Shown here one piece after another: positions 11,869-26,373 of a stretch of DNA of 64,000 nucleotides. Source of the DNA: Daldinia sp. FL1419 (taxonomy: Eukaryota > Ascomycota > Sordariomycetes > Xylariales > Hypoxylaceae); contig MU623363.1 of NCBI GenBank assembly GCA_025201765.1, positions 69,192-133,191 of the forward strand, given 5' to 3'. How positions within the stretch are numbered: the stretch's first letter is position 1; every line of letters starts with the position of its first letter. A program made the translations under genes and the position numbers. The notes under the pieces were generated by a model, which did no database searches, was not told where the DNA came from, and worked only from the letters and a program-made list of their open reading frames with translations.

Positions 11869-14800
11869 GTTCACCTTCCCTTCTACCTAGGTACTTCGTA
11901 GATCTGATTTTCGTTCCATGAATCGCTTTCTTCTGGAAAAGGAGAAAATGGGACGCGCATGCAGACGTGATCATATGATCTATCTTCCGAAACGAGATCG
12001 ATATTGATGTATTGTTAGGATCGTCAAATTAGCGTAACTCTAATCGAGTTAGAGAAAGGGGATTCTTAAAAGTTCTTAGCTCCGAATATATCGAGAAAAA
12101 GCCCAGTACTATGCGCGAATCAGCAGACATCCGTTATCAGCCTAGTAGCGGAAAGCTAGATTCAGATAATCTGCATATATAGTACATTAGGTACATGTGG
12201 AACATGCAATGTCGTGCAGCACAAAAGGTCCACGTTTGATGAGGCACGTCAACATCGTGCGCGACCTCTTGTACCGCTCACCTGGGTTGCCTTCAAGTTG
12301 ATGATGGGAATTTTTTCCCTTTCCCATGAAAGCCGACTTGTGGCAGGGCTGCTGCGCTGTCTCCAGTGATCGGAGGTTTATTGGGTTCTTAAGGACCCGA
12401 TTACGTCAATAGCTCACCGCCCCTTTTGGCCGACGTTGGACTTGAAGATGGGATTCTGCGGCGATGCCCGACCAGAAATTTGCGCGTATCAACTAGCTTA
12501 GATCAAGGACTATCCCCTTATGCCTATAAATTTTTTTTCATGGTAATTCCCTCTGGCCGGTTCGTTTGCTAGCACCAATACATAGGCGAAGCTTAGCCGA
12601 ACAATATGGGGATCAATACATACCTTAGGTTGGGAGGTATGCAAACGAAACAGGAGAAAGGTAGAACAATAATACGTAACTACCAGATAAGTAATGTCCA
12701 GTGGATGTCCTTAACGATGAAATAGGTACATGCATACAACCTCAAGAGGTATCTTACATAGTATGTAGGCGTGTATGCGTGCATGCGTGTATTAAGTACC
12801 TTTATAGGTAAGATATGGTATTCTTACCAAGTACATCATCTGTAAGTACCTACATTTGCAAGCTCGGCCAGGGAAGCATGTCTCGCTAACCTAGACTTAT
12901 CTCACACGCGGAAGCTGGTGCCTCGGACTAAAAGCTCAAATTTCCTTCGGAGCTGGCAAGAATCCCGAATGGACAAGCAGCACTCTCCATTACCCACTCT
13001 TCCCCCTTCTTTAGCGCCTTGCAACAGCCTCGCGGGACTAGGAGAAGGGGGGGTACCTGGTCTACTGGTGCTGTCAAGGTGCTGACCCTAGCTGTGGAGC
13101 TAGTTGCCGGACCGTCCTGTGCCATGATAATATTCCGCGAGTATAAATGATTACACGATGAAATATAGGCAACTCGTACAAGGATACTTCGGGGCTATAA
13201 TTGGAAAGCAAGAACTTAATCGAATAGGGAATGGCGGTCGGCGGTGAGACATTTCGGCACGGTTGACGACAACCGGGACTTGAGCCGGATCCACAGCCCG
13301 CCTGGACGTATAGCGTTTGTCGTATTATCGCAAGATACAGACAACGCCCGTGAGGGGAGAGAACACCTGTCCAGAAAAAAAAATTTTGAGGAAGCTTTCA
13401 GCGAATAGTATCAGCGCATCTTGCTGCCGGCATAAACATGCGTGATAAATGTGTGAGATAACCACGAACTCTAGATCGCTGGACCGATGAATGCACCGGG
13501 GAAGAGCATGAATGCTAACCGGTCGATATGAAATCGGACGATGAGCCTCTAATCTGGCGCGATACGGTTTTCATCCGGAGGTAAAACCGATTGGAGCCCA
13601 CTCAAGGGGATAAGGCGGAGGACAACGAAGATGCTCATTGGAGGTTACTTCTATAATGTGATGACGATTTCAGGTTGCAGAGCCTTGTCCTGACTCCCCT
13701 TGGTCTGGCCACCCTGACGCACCTGTTGGTACTTGGCACCAATATACTATAGGTGATTTAATGCAATTTATTCGAGGAAATCCTGTATTATGGTAAGTTA
13801 CCGGCGCTACATCTGCAAATTTCTATCGAATATAAAAAGGGGACTTTGGATGTTACATGGAAATTCGGGGTCATACATAGGTAGGTACCTAGGTTATTGA
13901 CAAATTAAAGATAAAGTGTAATTATTCAAAATTGACGACATGCATACCTTATTACATAGTACATTTCAGGTAAATATTTGTGTTCTTATTTTAGGTATAT
14001 ATAAGTGCTTAATTACCTGGGTAATTGTAGCCCGTTAAAGTACCTGATATATAAGGTTAAATACAGTAACTAACTAAATTACCTAAACTTGAATCAAAAT
14101 AACTTTCTTGAAATTTAACGACAGATTAACACAGCATGCAGTTGCAGATCAACCAACAGCCACGTGGGGAAGTACCTCCGATACTCTAATGTATGTACTA
14201 CGCACGCCGAAATGAGATAGGTGCATTTAATGTGTTTTATATACATAAGGTTAGTATTCCATGTAGTTATTGGATCAATCACGAATCCAGCGTGAGGTAA
14301 GCTGGCATGATGCAAGTAGGCAGGTAGGTACCTAGGTATGTATGTAGGTACCCAGGTAGGTAATCAGCTGTAACTTCCTCCACCTTTCGATACCCTTACC
14401 CGACTTCGGTATCTGCTTCGTCAACGGGGTCATCTAAACTTCAAAGCTTCAACTACCAAGACAAACAAACCCAAGACAAGCCCCCTGGATAATAACGGTC
14501 TCATCTCTATAACCCCCATCATCTACATTCATCTACACTGACGTAATCTTGTATTAATGGTACCTACTTCCTATACTCCTGTAGCCTCGCTTCTATATTT
14601 TCCTTCTTCTTGACTTCTACAAAACATATGCAGTGAGAACAACAATATTTGCTTCGGCCGGCCGTCTGCTGTCTAAACCGTCATGGGACTTGACTTGAGG
14701 CCTTTCCCTGCATCAATATGTTTTTTTTTTTTAATATTAATCGAAATACAATTAAATCGGCATACTAAGTTATTATTATTATTTCATGCAACTAAAACAT

Positions 14801-15360
14801 GTTCTCATCCCAAGACCTCACAGATTCGACATTGCTTCATTGGTGCGGACGGTATGCCAGCGGCTATAATATGACTCAGTACCAATCATCATTGAAGAAG
14901 CTCCGGAGAGACTCCATCAGTCAAGGATGGTGGACGCTCCATCTTTGGGCTGCCACTGCGCCTCGATGCAGCTCGCGTCAAGGTATCGGCCGCAGAATTG
15001 CAAACGAGCTGCATTCGCCCAACCTGTTTGGGCTTTGGCTGCATGTCTTCCTCTCAGCAACGTTAGCATGCCAAATCCTCGCAGAATCCAACATGCCTAG
15101 CCCGCCGGCTATTCACATCGAGGCATTGCTTGCCAAAGGATATCCATCCTTGATCATATATGCGCCATGTTGCCATACACATGCTAACCCGCATATGACT
15201 CTTTTCTTGGTCTTCTTTCTCATTATCCGGCTTATGTTGTGAATTCCGGGCACTCCCGCCCTTAGCTCCCGCTGTCTTTTACTAATTAGGTGGTCTCACT
15301 TACAGGTCATCTTATCCCGCTGCAGTATGGCCGCCAATGCGAATACAGTAATGCAGCCTT

Positions 15361-15419
15361 GAATAAAAAAAAATCGGAAAAAAAGGGGAAAAAAGAAAAA
15401 AAGAGAAAAAAAAGAGATC
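15361..15419. repeat. A-rich purine tract
   Basis: Runs of A separated by G or GGGG, nearly all purine on the plus strand. Simple sequence; no gene adjoins it. Confidence 0.75.
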
Positions 15420-18186
15420 TTTTATTTACCTAAACAAGATTTTGTAATCCTCCACCTTTACTACAGCTTTCACATTGCGTCACCAGGGTCTTGCAGTCAC
15501 CCCGGCTTAATCGACTCCAAATCTGGCAATACCGCTGTAGAGCCAAGAATCAACATTATCGTAAGACCGGGTTTATGGGAGCTATTGCTTGTGAATAATC
15601 CTACATCGGAGTTATCGGAGAGTAGTTCAATGTCGACGATCTCTGCTATGGTTTTCTTACTCATGGTATTATTTATTTATTTTTCCTACGTGTTCCTTAT
15701 CTTATCCAAATGAGGCACGGCGATCCGAGTCCATCGTTACTGTCTAGTCAGCTTACCGCATATCTCAACGTCCCAACGTCAACAACGTTTCTCGGCTGTG
15801 GTACAATGGTCACATGCTGTTCCTACCATGGTACTCGACAGATATTGGATCACAACCTTCCACAGCGTCGATTAGCACTGTCCAACAGCCGCAACTCTAG
15901 CTTCAGCATGTTAGCCCCAATATCTATCGCCGACAACATTCCGCTCATTTTCTCGATCATGTGAGACACCTCAGGGGCTACACCTATATCGACTATCTTC
16001 TCCTTTTCGACTGCAGGCCGGTATCTATCTAGTTTGCTGTGCTACACGGATAAATGATGACGGGCAATGTTCATATCCTCGCATCACCACATCCCTGCAA
16101 GGGTTATCTATCTATCCGCAGATCGTCTACTTATCTTGAACCCGTCATGGTTGTTAGAACGAACACTTGCGTCAATGAATATCTACCTTCATGTTATGAC
16201 CCGAGGGCAAACTACTGGGCAAAAATGCCCCGGGCCGGGGTTTGAATCCGATCTACGCACCTCCCGCCATGCAGATGCAGTGCACGATATGCGAGGTCCA
16301 TCTTAACAACTACCTAACTTCAAGGTTACACAAAACCTATGAAATAGCGATTGTAGTTTACGGGCGTCGCATATTCTATAGGTGTACCGAGCTATATTTT
16401 TAGCGGCATATGCAATATCGCAATGTTCCTTATTATGACCACTATTGGTAGAAATAAGTGGTGAGCCAACAAAGTATCATAGAAGTGCACCTTCTCTTCG
16501 AACCAACATCGTCTTCAGGTCTAAGCCAGCCCTAATTTTAATATACATGCCATTGGTACGATGGTTTTATCAATCTTCCTGCAACCTTCTAGTAAGACAT
16601 ACTTCACTGGTGGGAAAAATAGGAGGATACCGGAACTTCCGGGGTTCGCGGGTTCGCACCCGTGTTACACAGACGCGTTAATATTTCATCTCTGGCATAT
16701 CAATAGTTGTGAGACAACTTAGAGTTGTCCCTAATACTGCGGCTGCGTTGCTGATTTGATGGATCCTACACCATGTGCGTCATTGTAAGGACGACAAGAC
16801 ATCTGGACTGACTAGGGGATTTAATCACGCAGGACAACAATAAATAACCCCGCTCGATAGGCCGCCTACACTGTAAGAATCCGAAGGACGAATGACAGGT
16901 CACCAAGCTTTGTCCTGGAATATTGACCGCCTACAGCTATTCCGTTTCCTTGATCACCCACCCTACATGATAGGTTGTTGGAAGTGAGAGAATTCCAAAT
17001 AGGCCTAGACTTACGAGATTCCGATACGTTCTAACCCTGGTTCTGATGTAACTACAATAAGCAGAAACACAGAACCAGATATGGGAAAATTCTGGGATGG
17101 GCCGAGGTCGAGCATCGATAATATTAAACATTCACAAGGGTAAATTTAAGTGGCCTAGGTAGGCACTTAAAAGCGACAAATGCTTTTATTCAGATATTTT
17201 GCCTTGTCGACCTCACCGAGGACCTCGAAACGCAACGGGTTTTGGTTGGGGTCGAGAAGAGGCACGGGCCGCTTCTTAAATCCATAAGGAGCAGGTAAGT
17301 AAGCACTTTAACTTAGCCCTTGGTAACTTGAAGTACAGCAACGATGCCATATACGGATAGATGATTTCCTTTCTTACATTCCTTTGCAACACGTACTACG
17401 GCTGGGCAAGGAATTATCACAATATCTCCTTATCCGGTAGCATCTTCGGAAATACAAAGCAATAGTCCCGACCAGAGCGATTACTACTCTCCAAGTGGAA
17501 ACCTAAGAGAAGATCCTCCTATCGAGAGCCTCGTCCTCATAATGATATCACATTGGCCTGGTTACACGACGACTCAGGCGTCTAAGACCCCTTGCATGCA
17601 GCTGGGTAAGCCACGCGGCCTCGTAACAAAATGACTAGGGTTCTATCACGGAGAGTCAGGGTAGGTTATCTACATAAGTCCAGGGGTCCACGAATGTGTT
17701 CTGTCATTTATGACAGAAGCATGAGTCGTTCCCAGCACGGCTCCAGCTTTCGACACGAGACTTCTTCCCCGCGCTCATCATAATTAAAGCCTCGCAGCCG
17801 CGGGGTTCTAATGAGATCCTTCGAGACGGTACACACGTATTACCCTTTTGGGCATCTGGGACAAGGGGAATTCGTTGGTCTCGAACACTGTGATCTCAAG
17901 GCTGAGAGAACCAATAAGATACGTCGATCCGACAAGATAAGCTTGTTCTGCAGTCTTGATTTGATTCGCAGGTTTATTCAGAGGATCACCCGACAGCTTC
18001 TAGACAGATTTCATCTCACAGATACCTACGCACCTATCTACCTAGGTAAGTATCTTACATAGAACCTAGAATGACTTGGTGCTTCGCGCCTCCCCAACAA
18101 AGCGGCTTGTGACTGATAATTGTTTCAACTTGATTCATACGAAGGATTTATGATTTAACAATCTAAGTCCATTCATCCGTATCGCA

Positions 18187-18937
18187 TTATTGGATTCTCA
18201 CATCAACCGCAACCAGCGTGTACCGACCTACAACATGTCTTGAATGTCTCCCGCAAATATGTATTCTCTGCAAGTTGCAAGTGGTGTTAGTCGGTCTGGC
18301 GATGTTATTAGAGGAATTGATTTGCAAGCCAGGTACCTTGTACAGATGGATCCTACTTGTGCTGTAGCTGGAGCAGAATGGACAGAATACCCTCATTATT
18401 TCGAAGGTAAGATTTGGCGAGATATGCGGCGCCACTAGAAGCCCAACGATTGCATAGTATATGAGCGGAGGCCAAGCCTGTTATAATTGGCGCAGATCTT
18501 TCGAATTTGGGCAGCGATACTCAGTACTTTAACTTCATCCTCCACAATACTCGGGCGTATATGGAAGCATTCATGTACAATCTGCCACCGAACCTTTACA
18601 CCTTCTGAAAAGGGACAGCCCCTTGGCATAGGTTGTCAAAAAACGCCTCCTCAACATCTACTCGAAGTCGTCTAGTGGTTTCTAGCTCAGCAATACGCCG
18701 GTTTCTTGTCAATCCCCAGGCCAAGACAAGAGTATTATTTATTCGCAGATCCCTCAGGCATGTATCTGCCAAATCCACAGAATAGCCATAGTTCGATGGA
18801 TCAGAAACGTGGTTATACCTGACCACTGATATATATCGAAAGCCTTCTAAGATTGGTGCGGTTATCCTAGCTCCCACTGAGAAGATCCATGCAGCTAAAG
18901 AAAAGAAGCAACCGACGCACGGCAACTGAGCCAGCAT
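18187..18937 (-). other. Possible decayed coding remnant
   Basis: Three leftward open frames abut or overlap in order: 18937-18596 (113 codons), 18629-18435 and 18435-18187, each in a different frame. The first carries a hydrophobic N-terminal segment and an Arg/Leu/Glu-rich stretch (WGLTRNRRIAELETTRRLRV) that looks protein-like. The arrangement could be an old gene broken by frameshifts, but no family was recognised and chance cannot be excluded. I found no splice sites that restore one frame. Confidence 0.2.
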
Positions 18938-19715
18938 TTCACCCCTCTGATGAGGACTCTATCCAATCTCGTCTTTCTCAATTCTGCAACTTGCTTTAAA
19001 TGATATTTTCAAGTGATATGTGGATGTCTCTTTCCTTGGACAGAGGGGGGGAGAATGTCATAATGGCATGATGCTGCATTGGCGACGATCGTGGTGCGCT
19101 TACGAACGTCTCTTATATACGCCGAGTTAATCTGAATCTTAATTTTTGGCAATGATCGGAGACGGGCTTCTTTACAAGGTAGTCTAGCAATGCTTCGTCA
19201 TTCAACAGATTCGTAAGAGGACAACGTTGACTGAGCCGAGTTATGCGCCTGAGCCACTCGGCACCCAAGAATACGTCCACGAAGCAAAATATTTATTGGT
19301 GTGTAAGTCATGGCATTATCAAGCCCATAACGAGATACCTTCTCTACTATATCTCGATGTCAATCAGGAGATGTTTCAAAGATATATGCATGCTATACTA
19401 GATTCGCGTATCTACCACATATAGATCATAGCCTATATTACAGAACCCTAGACCTCTAGCCCATGCTCCATGTAGCTCCCATCGTTATATACGTCATCGG
19501 ATAGCTCATAGGCGGATTACATTATGGGCTAAGGCTACTGGCTGGACGGTTCCCGAATTGCCGTCATTATCAGACTTTAACTTGGCCACCCTTTCGGCTA
19601 TATGTGGCGCCTTTGATCGAGAAGACCGAATTAGATAACGTCCATATATACTACAGGCTCGGAAAATGCCCACATAGGCTGGATCTCGCCACACCGCACT
19701 TTGAAAAAGACTGCC

Positions 19716-19735
19716 TATGTACGTACGTATGTATG

Positions 19736-19769
<34 letters not shown>

Positions 19770-19772
19770 TAC
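19716..19772. repeat. TATG tetranucleotide microsatellite
   Basis: About 14 imperfect copies of GTAT/TATG, starting with an ACGTACGT variant. Simple tandem repeat in non-coding DNA. Confidence 0.9.
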
Positions 19773-22700
19773 AGCCAGTTATTCAAACAAGGGATCATCA
19801 AAAGTTCGGGCAGTCCACCGCTAGAAGCGGGTGAAAGGAGGTTCAACCAGGTACTCACGAAGTATAGTATACCAGCCATTTGGAATTCTCACTATCTGAG
19901 GAGTTACCCGATGATGGACGACTGCTGCCGTGGAGCCTATAGGCCTGTTGCGTGTACGGGGTATAACCCATATCGATAACATTCAGCGCCCTTTGGGTCT
20001 TCAGTCTTATACGAAATCGACATTGGACATAAGACTGTAGTCGGGGAGTTTCCACAATTTTTACCTCCCTTGTTCCCCCTTGTCGAACTTCTGCTATAGC
20101 GTATGCAAAAGATCTCCACTTCCCTATATTTCCCTTCCCTTCTCCACATACGGTAAGGCGCGCACGAACGCCTCTGGCTGGCTCCGTACGTTACAAGCTG
20201 GAGAAACCTAGAAGATGCATTAACCTTGGGGGGCTTGGCGCCTCGAGGATCTATGTACTGATCGTATGTTCCCAGCGGCGCGGCTTTGGGGGGGGCCCCT
20301 GGCTACTAGTTCGCGGACTTGCCTTCTCTTCTTGGCCCTGGCCCTTTTTTTCCGACTCGTATATACATGGAGCGGATAGCCAATGAAGGGCATGCTAGCC
20401 TCGCTCGGGCGAGGCGGTGGCCCTGATACGGTAGGTCCCTTATCAAGGCTCCCCAGCCTCGAGTGAAGCGGGAAGAGGCTCGCTCTAAGGTGGTAGCGTG
20501 AGGCTCGCGCTCGGATTTACGTAGTAGTAGAGCCGGTACGAGCTAGCCGTCGTGGCAGGGATAGGCAAGCCGTTCCGATCCGCGATTTCTCGCTAATTCA
20601 TAATATCCCTGCTAGAGTACAAGAGCCCGTTGTATGTATGGCCAGGTATCCTGTTATTATACGTTGGGTTAGTTGTGAAATTTTTAATACTCTCCCGAAG
20701 ACGTGTAGTGTTAGTTGACATGTCTATAAGCTTACTCTATTTACGTGACTTACAACTAACTACGATTTGTCTTACAAGTTGGAGAGAGGACAGAGAGAGA
20801 TTCAAGTGCCCACTATGACAACATTGCCTACCATGTTAATAAGATCTCGCCAAATAGTAATAATTGATCTTTTATTAAATATCCACCGACGGCCGTAGTC
20901 TTTGGATCTAACCGTAAGTGTCATATTGTTTTCACATGCCACAAAGTTGATCATCGAGTAGATATTCGTCTTTCTTCGGACTTCGAGTTGTTGGTGAATG
21001 CTACTTTCCTGAAAGGGGAAATCGATATAATGTCCTAATGACATGATATTTTACGCAGCGTGGATAAAATATACCTCAGATAATTGTGGTGTACCTACCT
21101 AGATATAATATAGGAGTATAGCGGGGTCTAACGTACTATAGTAGGCCTGAAAACAGCACAAGGTTAGAGAAGAGCGTCTAGAAAGCTGTCTCAGATACAA
21201 GACTGCCTAGATAGGTAGTTCCGACTACTATGTCAATATGATAATTATCATGATTTCTATAATTAATCAGTTATATCGAGAGGTAGTTTTAGTCTTACAT
21301 GTATTGTGTACTTAATAAGAGAATGTAACATGATATAGTATAGTATAAGATACATATCAACCAGTTAACCTCTTGAGGAAACTGAATTAGGCCTCAACAG
21401 AATAGTATAGCAGAAAAGCCTGATATACAGAGTAACACGGACAAAGTTCGCCTTCTTCGTCATGTCCCTTGTTTCCGCGTGGAGGGTGTCGGTATGTACC
21501 GAGATCCAGGAAAAGGGCAATAGTGTGCCTGGCAATATACCACTTACAGGACCGCCCTATCGGGGAATTCGTAAGGGTCATCTTCCGCTGTACGTGTTTA
21601 CATGAGACAGCCACTTACCTACGTCTCCTGCTTATCATATCACATATGAACTAGGGGCGTTACGTGAGATGCAGGCGGGCCTACGACTATGTTTTCTTCG
21701 AATATTCCCTCCCTATATCCTCAGAATATACGTGCGTACTTACATACCTATGGAGCCTTAATGTGACCTCTTATGACACCGTCGAAGCCACGTATCCTTC
21801 ACCGCTATACCAGCGTCTATGTTCTTGATACCTAGACTATACTTGAGGTCTACCTAGGGCTGACGGGATGGAGGGGAGGGAACGCTTCTTTGGGTCGACT
21901 GTCAGCAACCATATGATATTGAACCCTGAACGAGGGGCGTAAAGGGGGGGGTGTCATCATCTGCTTCTTCTGGAAGCGAGTTCTAGGCTAATAACGTGCA
22001 GCCCGGCTACGCTAATGCCGCTTTACCATTCCCCGCAGCGGGTAGGGCGAGCCTATTGTCGCCTACTACTCGTGGGGTATGCGCAGCCGGCCAGGTTCGA
22101 AAGCCCGGAAACAGGATATAAGCTGACCCAGATTTCACCCCCTCGGGGATGATTGAGGCTAGCCAACAAACCCCGAGTCCGGTACCTTGGAGCTGACCGG
22201 CGGCCGGGCGAGGCTGTAGGTATACAACTGTTTGCGAAGCTGCGTCTTCGTTGGGACCTCTGGGCGCCCGTAAGCCACATACGGCATAAGATTCCGGACA
22301 GACTTGGTGTCACCGTAGAACCGTGCTTGCTTTCTGCAATATAACGTGAAGTGCCTGGGCTGACAGAGCCCAGAATGTTGTCTGAGTAATCGAATAGTAC
22401 CCTACTCGGGCGTATGGAGTAGGTAAGTGGTGAGCTATACTTGTAACCAGAAACAACCGCAATGGGGGTGGTTGCGACGGGAACATCGTTACCAACACCG
22501 CACCGGCCGGTATTGAAGAATCCTACATTGAGTGCTATAGAACCGGGTTAATCGCTCTACCGGTTCTGAAAAGAGTATGGATTAGACCTCGTATTGTAAA
22601 TTCCCGAGCCACATGATCGTCGAGATTGCAAAAAAAGAAAAGAAGCGGGAATAAGAGGAGGTGTTATGCATATTTGTGAGTATTATTTTCCTTTCATCCT

Positions 22701-22960
22701 TCCTTGTCGTCCTATATCTCGTTCGGACCACTGGCACAGCGAAGCGAAGCGGGATCGGGCCGCGGGCCTTAGCTGCATTGCCTTGTTTTGTTTTTCTCCT
22801 TGGAAAGATTCGAAAATACCACTGGTACCACCGCTTTCTACTCACGGGAACTTAGTAAGATGCAACCGACAGTCTGGATCCAACTCGCTAAAGAAAGAAG
22901 GATGGAGGCGAGGGTGAGAGCTCCCGAGCTTTCTCGCCGTCAGATCTGCATGAGGGGGGG

Positions 22961-22993
22961 GAGGGATGGATGGGATGGGATGGGATGGGATGA
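22961..22993. repeat. GGGAT pentanucleotide repeat
   Basis: A run of GATGG/GGGAT units, about six copies, following a G-rich run. Non-coding. Confidence 0.85.
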
Positions 22994-23396
22994 GCGCTAA
23001 CGCATGTTCTCCGATGCAGGCGACAGAAACGATTTGTTGGATCGGACCGGACCAGTTCGTCCCCAGCAACCAATACGATCTCCATGTCTTGCATTTCTTC
23101 CAAGTTCCACTTCGCATACATAATACCTATCCGGTTGCGATATTCGGCGGGGAGGAGAGAGAGAGAGAGGCTAGGCGTGGATTTGTTTGTTTTAATTTGA
23201 ATGATAGCTCTGTATGCAGTAGGCATTGCGTAAGCTTACCGCTGGGCGGGTAACATACGGCTTCACTTACAGGTTCGCGTACAGGCGGCCAGGTTTGTTG
23301 GTAGTTGATCCTAGCCTTAGGACAAGTACGTTATATCTCTATCTGATTCTCTATGCATATGCAACATTGCGCCCACCTTGATCCTCGAGGTGTGTG

Positions 23397-23399
<3 letters not shown>

Positions 23400-23427
<28 letters not shown>

Positions 23428-23450
23428 ATGTGTGGTGTGTGTGTGGTATG
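23400..23450. repeat. TG dinucleotide microsatellite
   Basis: Long (TG)n tract of about 13 perfect units followed by imperfect TG-rich sequence. Leftward frames crossing it read as His/Thr repeats and are not real genes. Confidence 0.9.
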
Positions 23451-26373
23451 AATATCCCTTTGGGAATCTGCATTCCAACGTGTTGACGTATAGGGCTGGC
23501 GCGAGCGTGGGGGCGTCGTCGTATGGTGATGGTGAACCGGGGATCGAAGAAGAAATTGAACAATAGCAAGCCTGGTAAGGCATCAATGCTCATTTCATGC
23601 TCATCAGTTCTGCAACTCGGCTAATATTTCCAGCTTTCCAGCTTTCCAGCTCTTCGGTGACCGGCGTACGATCTCCGTTTCCATTAACGTGGGTTATATC
23701 CAGCGCCACAGGGTCATTGTTTGCTTGCCGAAGAGGAGACGAAGTAGTAGAAGAAGACAGGTCATTTTGATAATTTTGACAACCCGAGGCTGTCACGGAA
23801 CACAGCAGACTGCGGGCCGAACTCCCAGCCAATATTTCGCTTAGGGAATGGTAAGCGAAGCGCTGCGTAACTCAGCTAATCTTTTTTTGTCCTTTTCCTT
23901 TCTGTCCTGCTGCTTTCGTATCCGACCCGATTCTGAAAAGAGCGGCTCTACACACCGCCGCAGATCCTCAAGTGACGACAACGATGCCAGCGCTAGCGGC
24001 AAGTTTGGGCGGATGAGCATTCTTCATGCAGTTGCCCAAATGACATTGTACATAGTGAGTCATTATTGTCTTGGCTACGCGCATCTTTGGTGGCCGAGAT
24101 GCCGTTGAGGCTCAGTTTCGTTCTCGCTGTCTTTCTCTTCGGCTTGACGGTTTATGACCCGTGTGTTTTCGTCGATGTGGTGTTGCGAAGTCTAACGAGT
24201 TTTTCTCGAAATCTAGAATGAACCTAATGAAATAAAGTCAAAAGATGTAAGTCAAAATGAAGCGCTAGAGGCTCAATTCATATCCACTGTAAGTGTTCAG
24301 GGCACATCGTGGCCCGTCACGTTAGGTGGCTAAAGTGGACATCTTGATATACCAACTAACTAAATCACTAAATCAACTGGGTTAGTTTCAATTATAGTCC
24401 AAGATAGTTGTTCATGGAGTCTCTTTTCAATTTTATTCTAGTATTTAGGTACGCATGAGTTAGGAACATACTGCCCAAATACCCATGTAGATAGATGTTC
24501 ACACTCCGGCTCCCACGCAGCCACGACGATGCGGTATTTTCGTGAGGGAACCAACTCCACTCTTGCTCAAAAGACTATAAGACCTATATAAGACTGGGGC
24601 GCTGACGAAATCATCAGAGCACGTTTCAGATATCGCAAAGGCCTCCATTAGAATTTTCTAGTAGTATCCGAGGGTATGGATCCCGAATTCTTCCCCTCAA
24701 TATGGACACGTTGTAATTTGGTGATTACGGTGCTCAGTGCTCAGAACTTTCCATAGGTACGCATTGTATGGCTTCGGTCGATTTTATATATTTAAGCAGC
24801 TGGTATGAAAAACTTGGCACGCAGCGAAGTTGGATGCTGAAATACTTCATCGTGCTTTTCTTCTACACTAGCATACTACTACTACCAAAATTGTAGGCCC
24901 ATTGGTAAATGCCAAGTGAGGTTATGAGTACCGCGCAGACTTTACGCGTAGAGGGCCGCTCGGACTCTCGGCGGTATATAATATTGAAATCATTATTAGG
25001 AGGTCGCCCAGGGGCCACCCTGAGATATATCAGATCAGATAAACAGCTACATATATATACGTAGGTGCGTATGTCCTCCTAAAGAAGTATGTGCCGATCA
25101 TCTCAGGGTCCTGACTAGGTTTATAATCCCTTCTAGTTATATAATATAATAGTAGTCCTGTTAGCATATCGTTCTGTACTGGTCATAAGAGACACCATAT
25201 TTTTTCAATATAAGGAACAAGAGTGAAATACAGGATTACGTACATTAGATAGGTATGCGAGTTTTGTATGAGAATGAGCACTCTTCGCCTCATGTAGCTT
25301 GAATAGTAGAGTCCATGGTGAAGGGAGGAGCTGAAATTTACGATATATACCTCTTAGTGCCTTTAAACCTAGCCGAGACGGAACCTCAGCTCTAGCATCT
25401 TACCGCCCCCAAGCCAGACTACCATCTCAAAAAGGCAATAAATGACATTCTAAGTAGCCTAGCCTAGTTTTTCATTGCGGCTCTTCCCCCTTAGTCCCAA
25501 TAATCCACCACCCTAACAACTAGCCTAACGGATTTAGCCCCCAAATAGGGGACCAAAAAAACAAAAAAACAGAAACGTACAACACCGGGGATTCACTGGT
25601 CGTCACCGACCCAATTACTAATCCGGCGGTATTTAGTTTATCTATGGGAGAGCGGACGGGATCCCGAGTTCTCTAAATCCTATGGTCGTACGTGGAAGAA
25701 GTGGCTGTTATTGTGATATATATAGGTACCTACCTACCTATGTTTTAACCCGTAGGGTAACTAATGAGCTTGTGTTGAGACCTTTCCTAAATCCATCCGG
25801 CTAGGACCGCCTAGCTCCCGAAGCACAAATATTCGAACGTCGATGCCATGACGAAGTTATTATGAAGGGTCTGTAGTAAGATTTAAGTAAGAACATCGCT
25901 CATGGTGTTGCCGTCGTGGATCTTACAAGTACGCGGCATACAGGTCATAATATGCATGATGGGTGACACAACCCGAGTCTAAATAGGGGACTGGTATTTC
26001 CAAAGGAATACATGAGACAAATCTCGAGTAATCATTCACTATCCATGTTAAATAGCTAAGGCCCTAGAAAAACTTGACTAGTTTCATCCTGCACATATAT
26101 GTGTGGTTTAATTATATCGTCCGCATTTTGGGTTCCCTGATATTGGACCGTTGCCGGACAAATTATAGTTTAAACAAATAGGTAGATCTACGAAAGATTG
26201 GGATCTAGGATAGAAAAGACCCCATGCTAGTACATAGAGAAGATCCGGAATGACCTCACAGGAATACGTAGAAAAGCCCTCTCGCCAAAGTAACATTTGG
26301 AACCACATAATCATCAAACACGATGCAATCAAAACCTTATACGTAAAAGGGCAACTAGAATATCTGGGGAATA

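Larger units (their letters stand above)
8345..18186. other. Long gene-poor stretch
   Basis: Almost 10 kb with no protein or RNA gene that I can support. The longest open frames (10423-10794 and 14799-15242, both rightward) show no domain, no splice-joined extension and no coding bias, so they are treated as chance. The stretch contains pyrimidine tracts, poly-A/T runs and TAGGTACC-type words (for example 13878-13895 and 14315-14362). The first few hundred bases hold the promoter of the leftward MFS gene. Confidence 0.55.
18938..26373. other. Gene-poor stretch with GC-rich islands and microsatellites
   Basis: No supportable gene. Base composition is patchy: GC-rich patches near 20160-20570 and 22010-22260 stand out from AT-leaning surroundings. 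They could be relics of inserted elements, but I see no terminal repeats or transposase reading frame. Small frames near 22640-24110 show no domain. The right end contains the 3' flank of RIB7. Confidence 0.5.

Noticed and set aside
14799..15242. 147-codon rightward frame in the gene-poor region
   Set aside because: No domain, no splice-linked extension and amino-acid composition like random translation.
16620..16680. GGTTCGCACCC resembling a tRNA B box
   Set aside because: The T-arm stem does not pair and no acceptor or anticodon arm can be formed around it.
23317..23593. Leftward frames rich in His-Thr repeats
   Set aside because: They are translations of the TG microsatellite.
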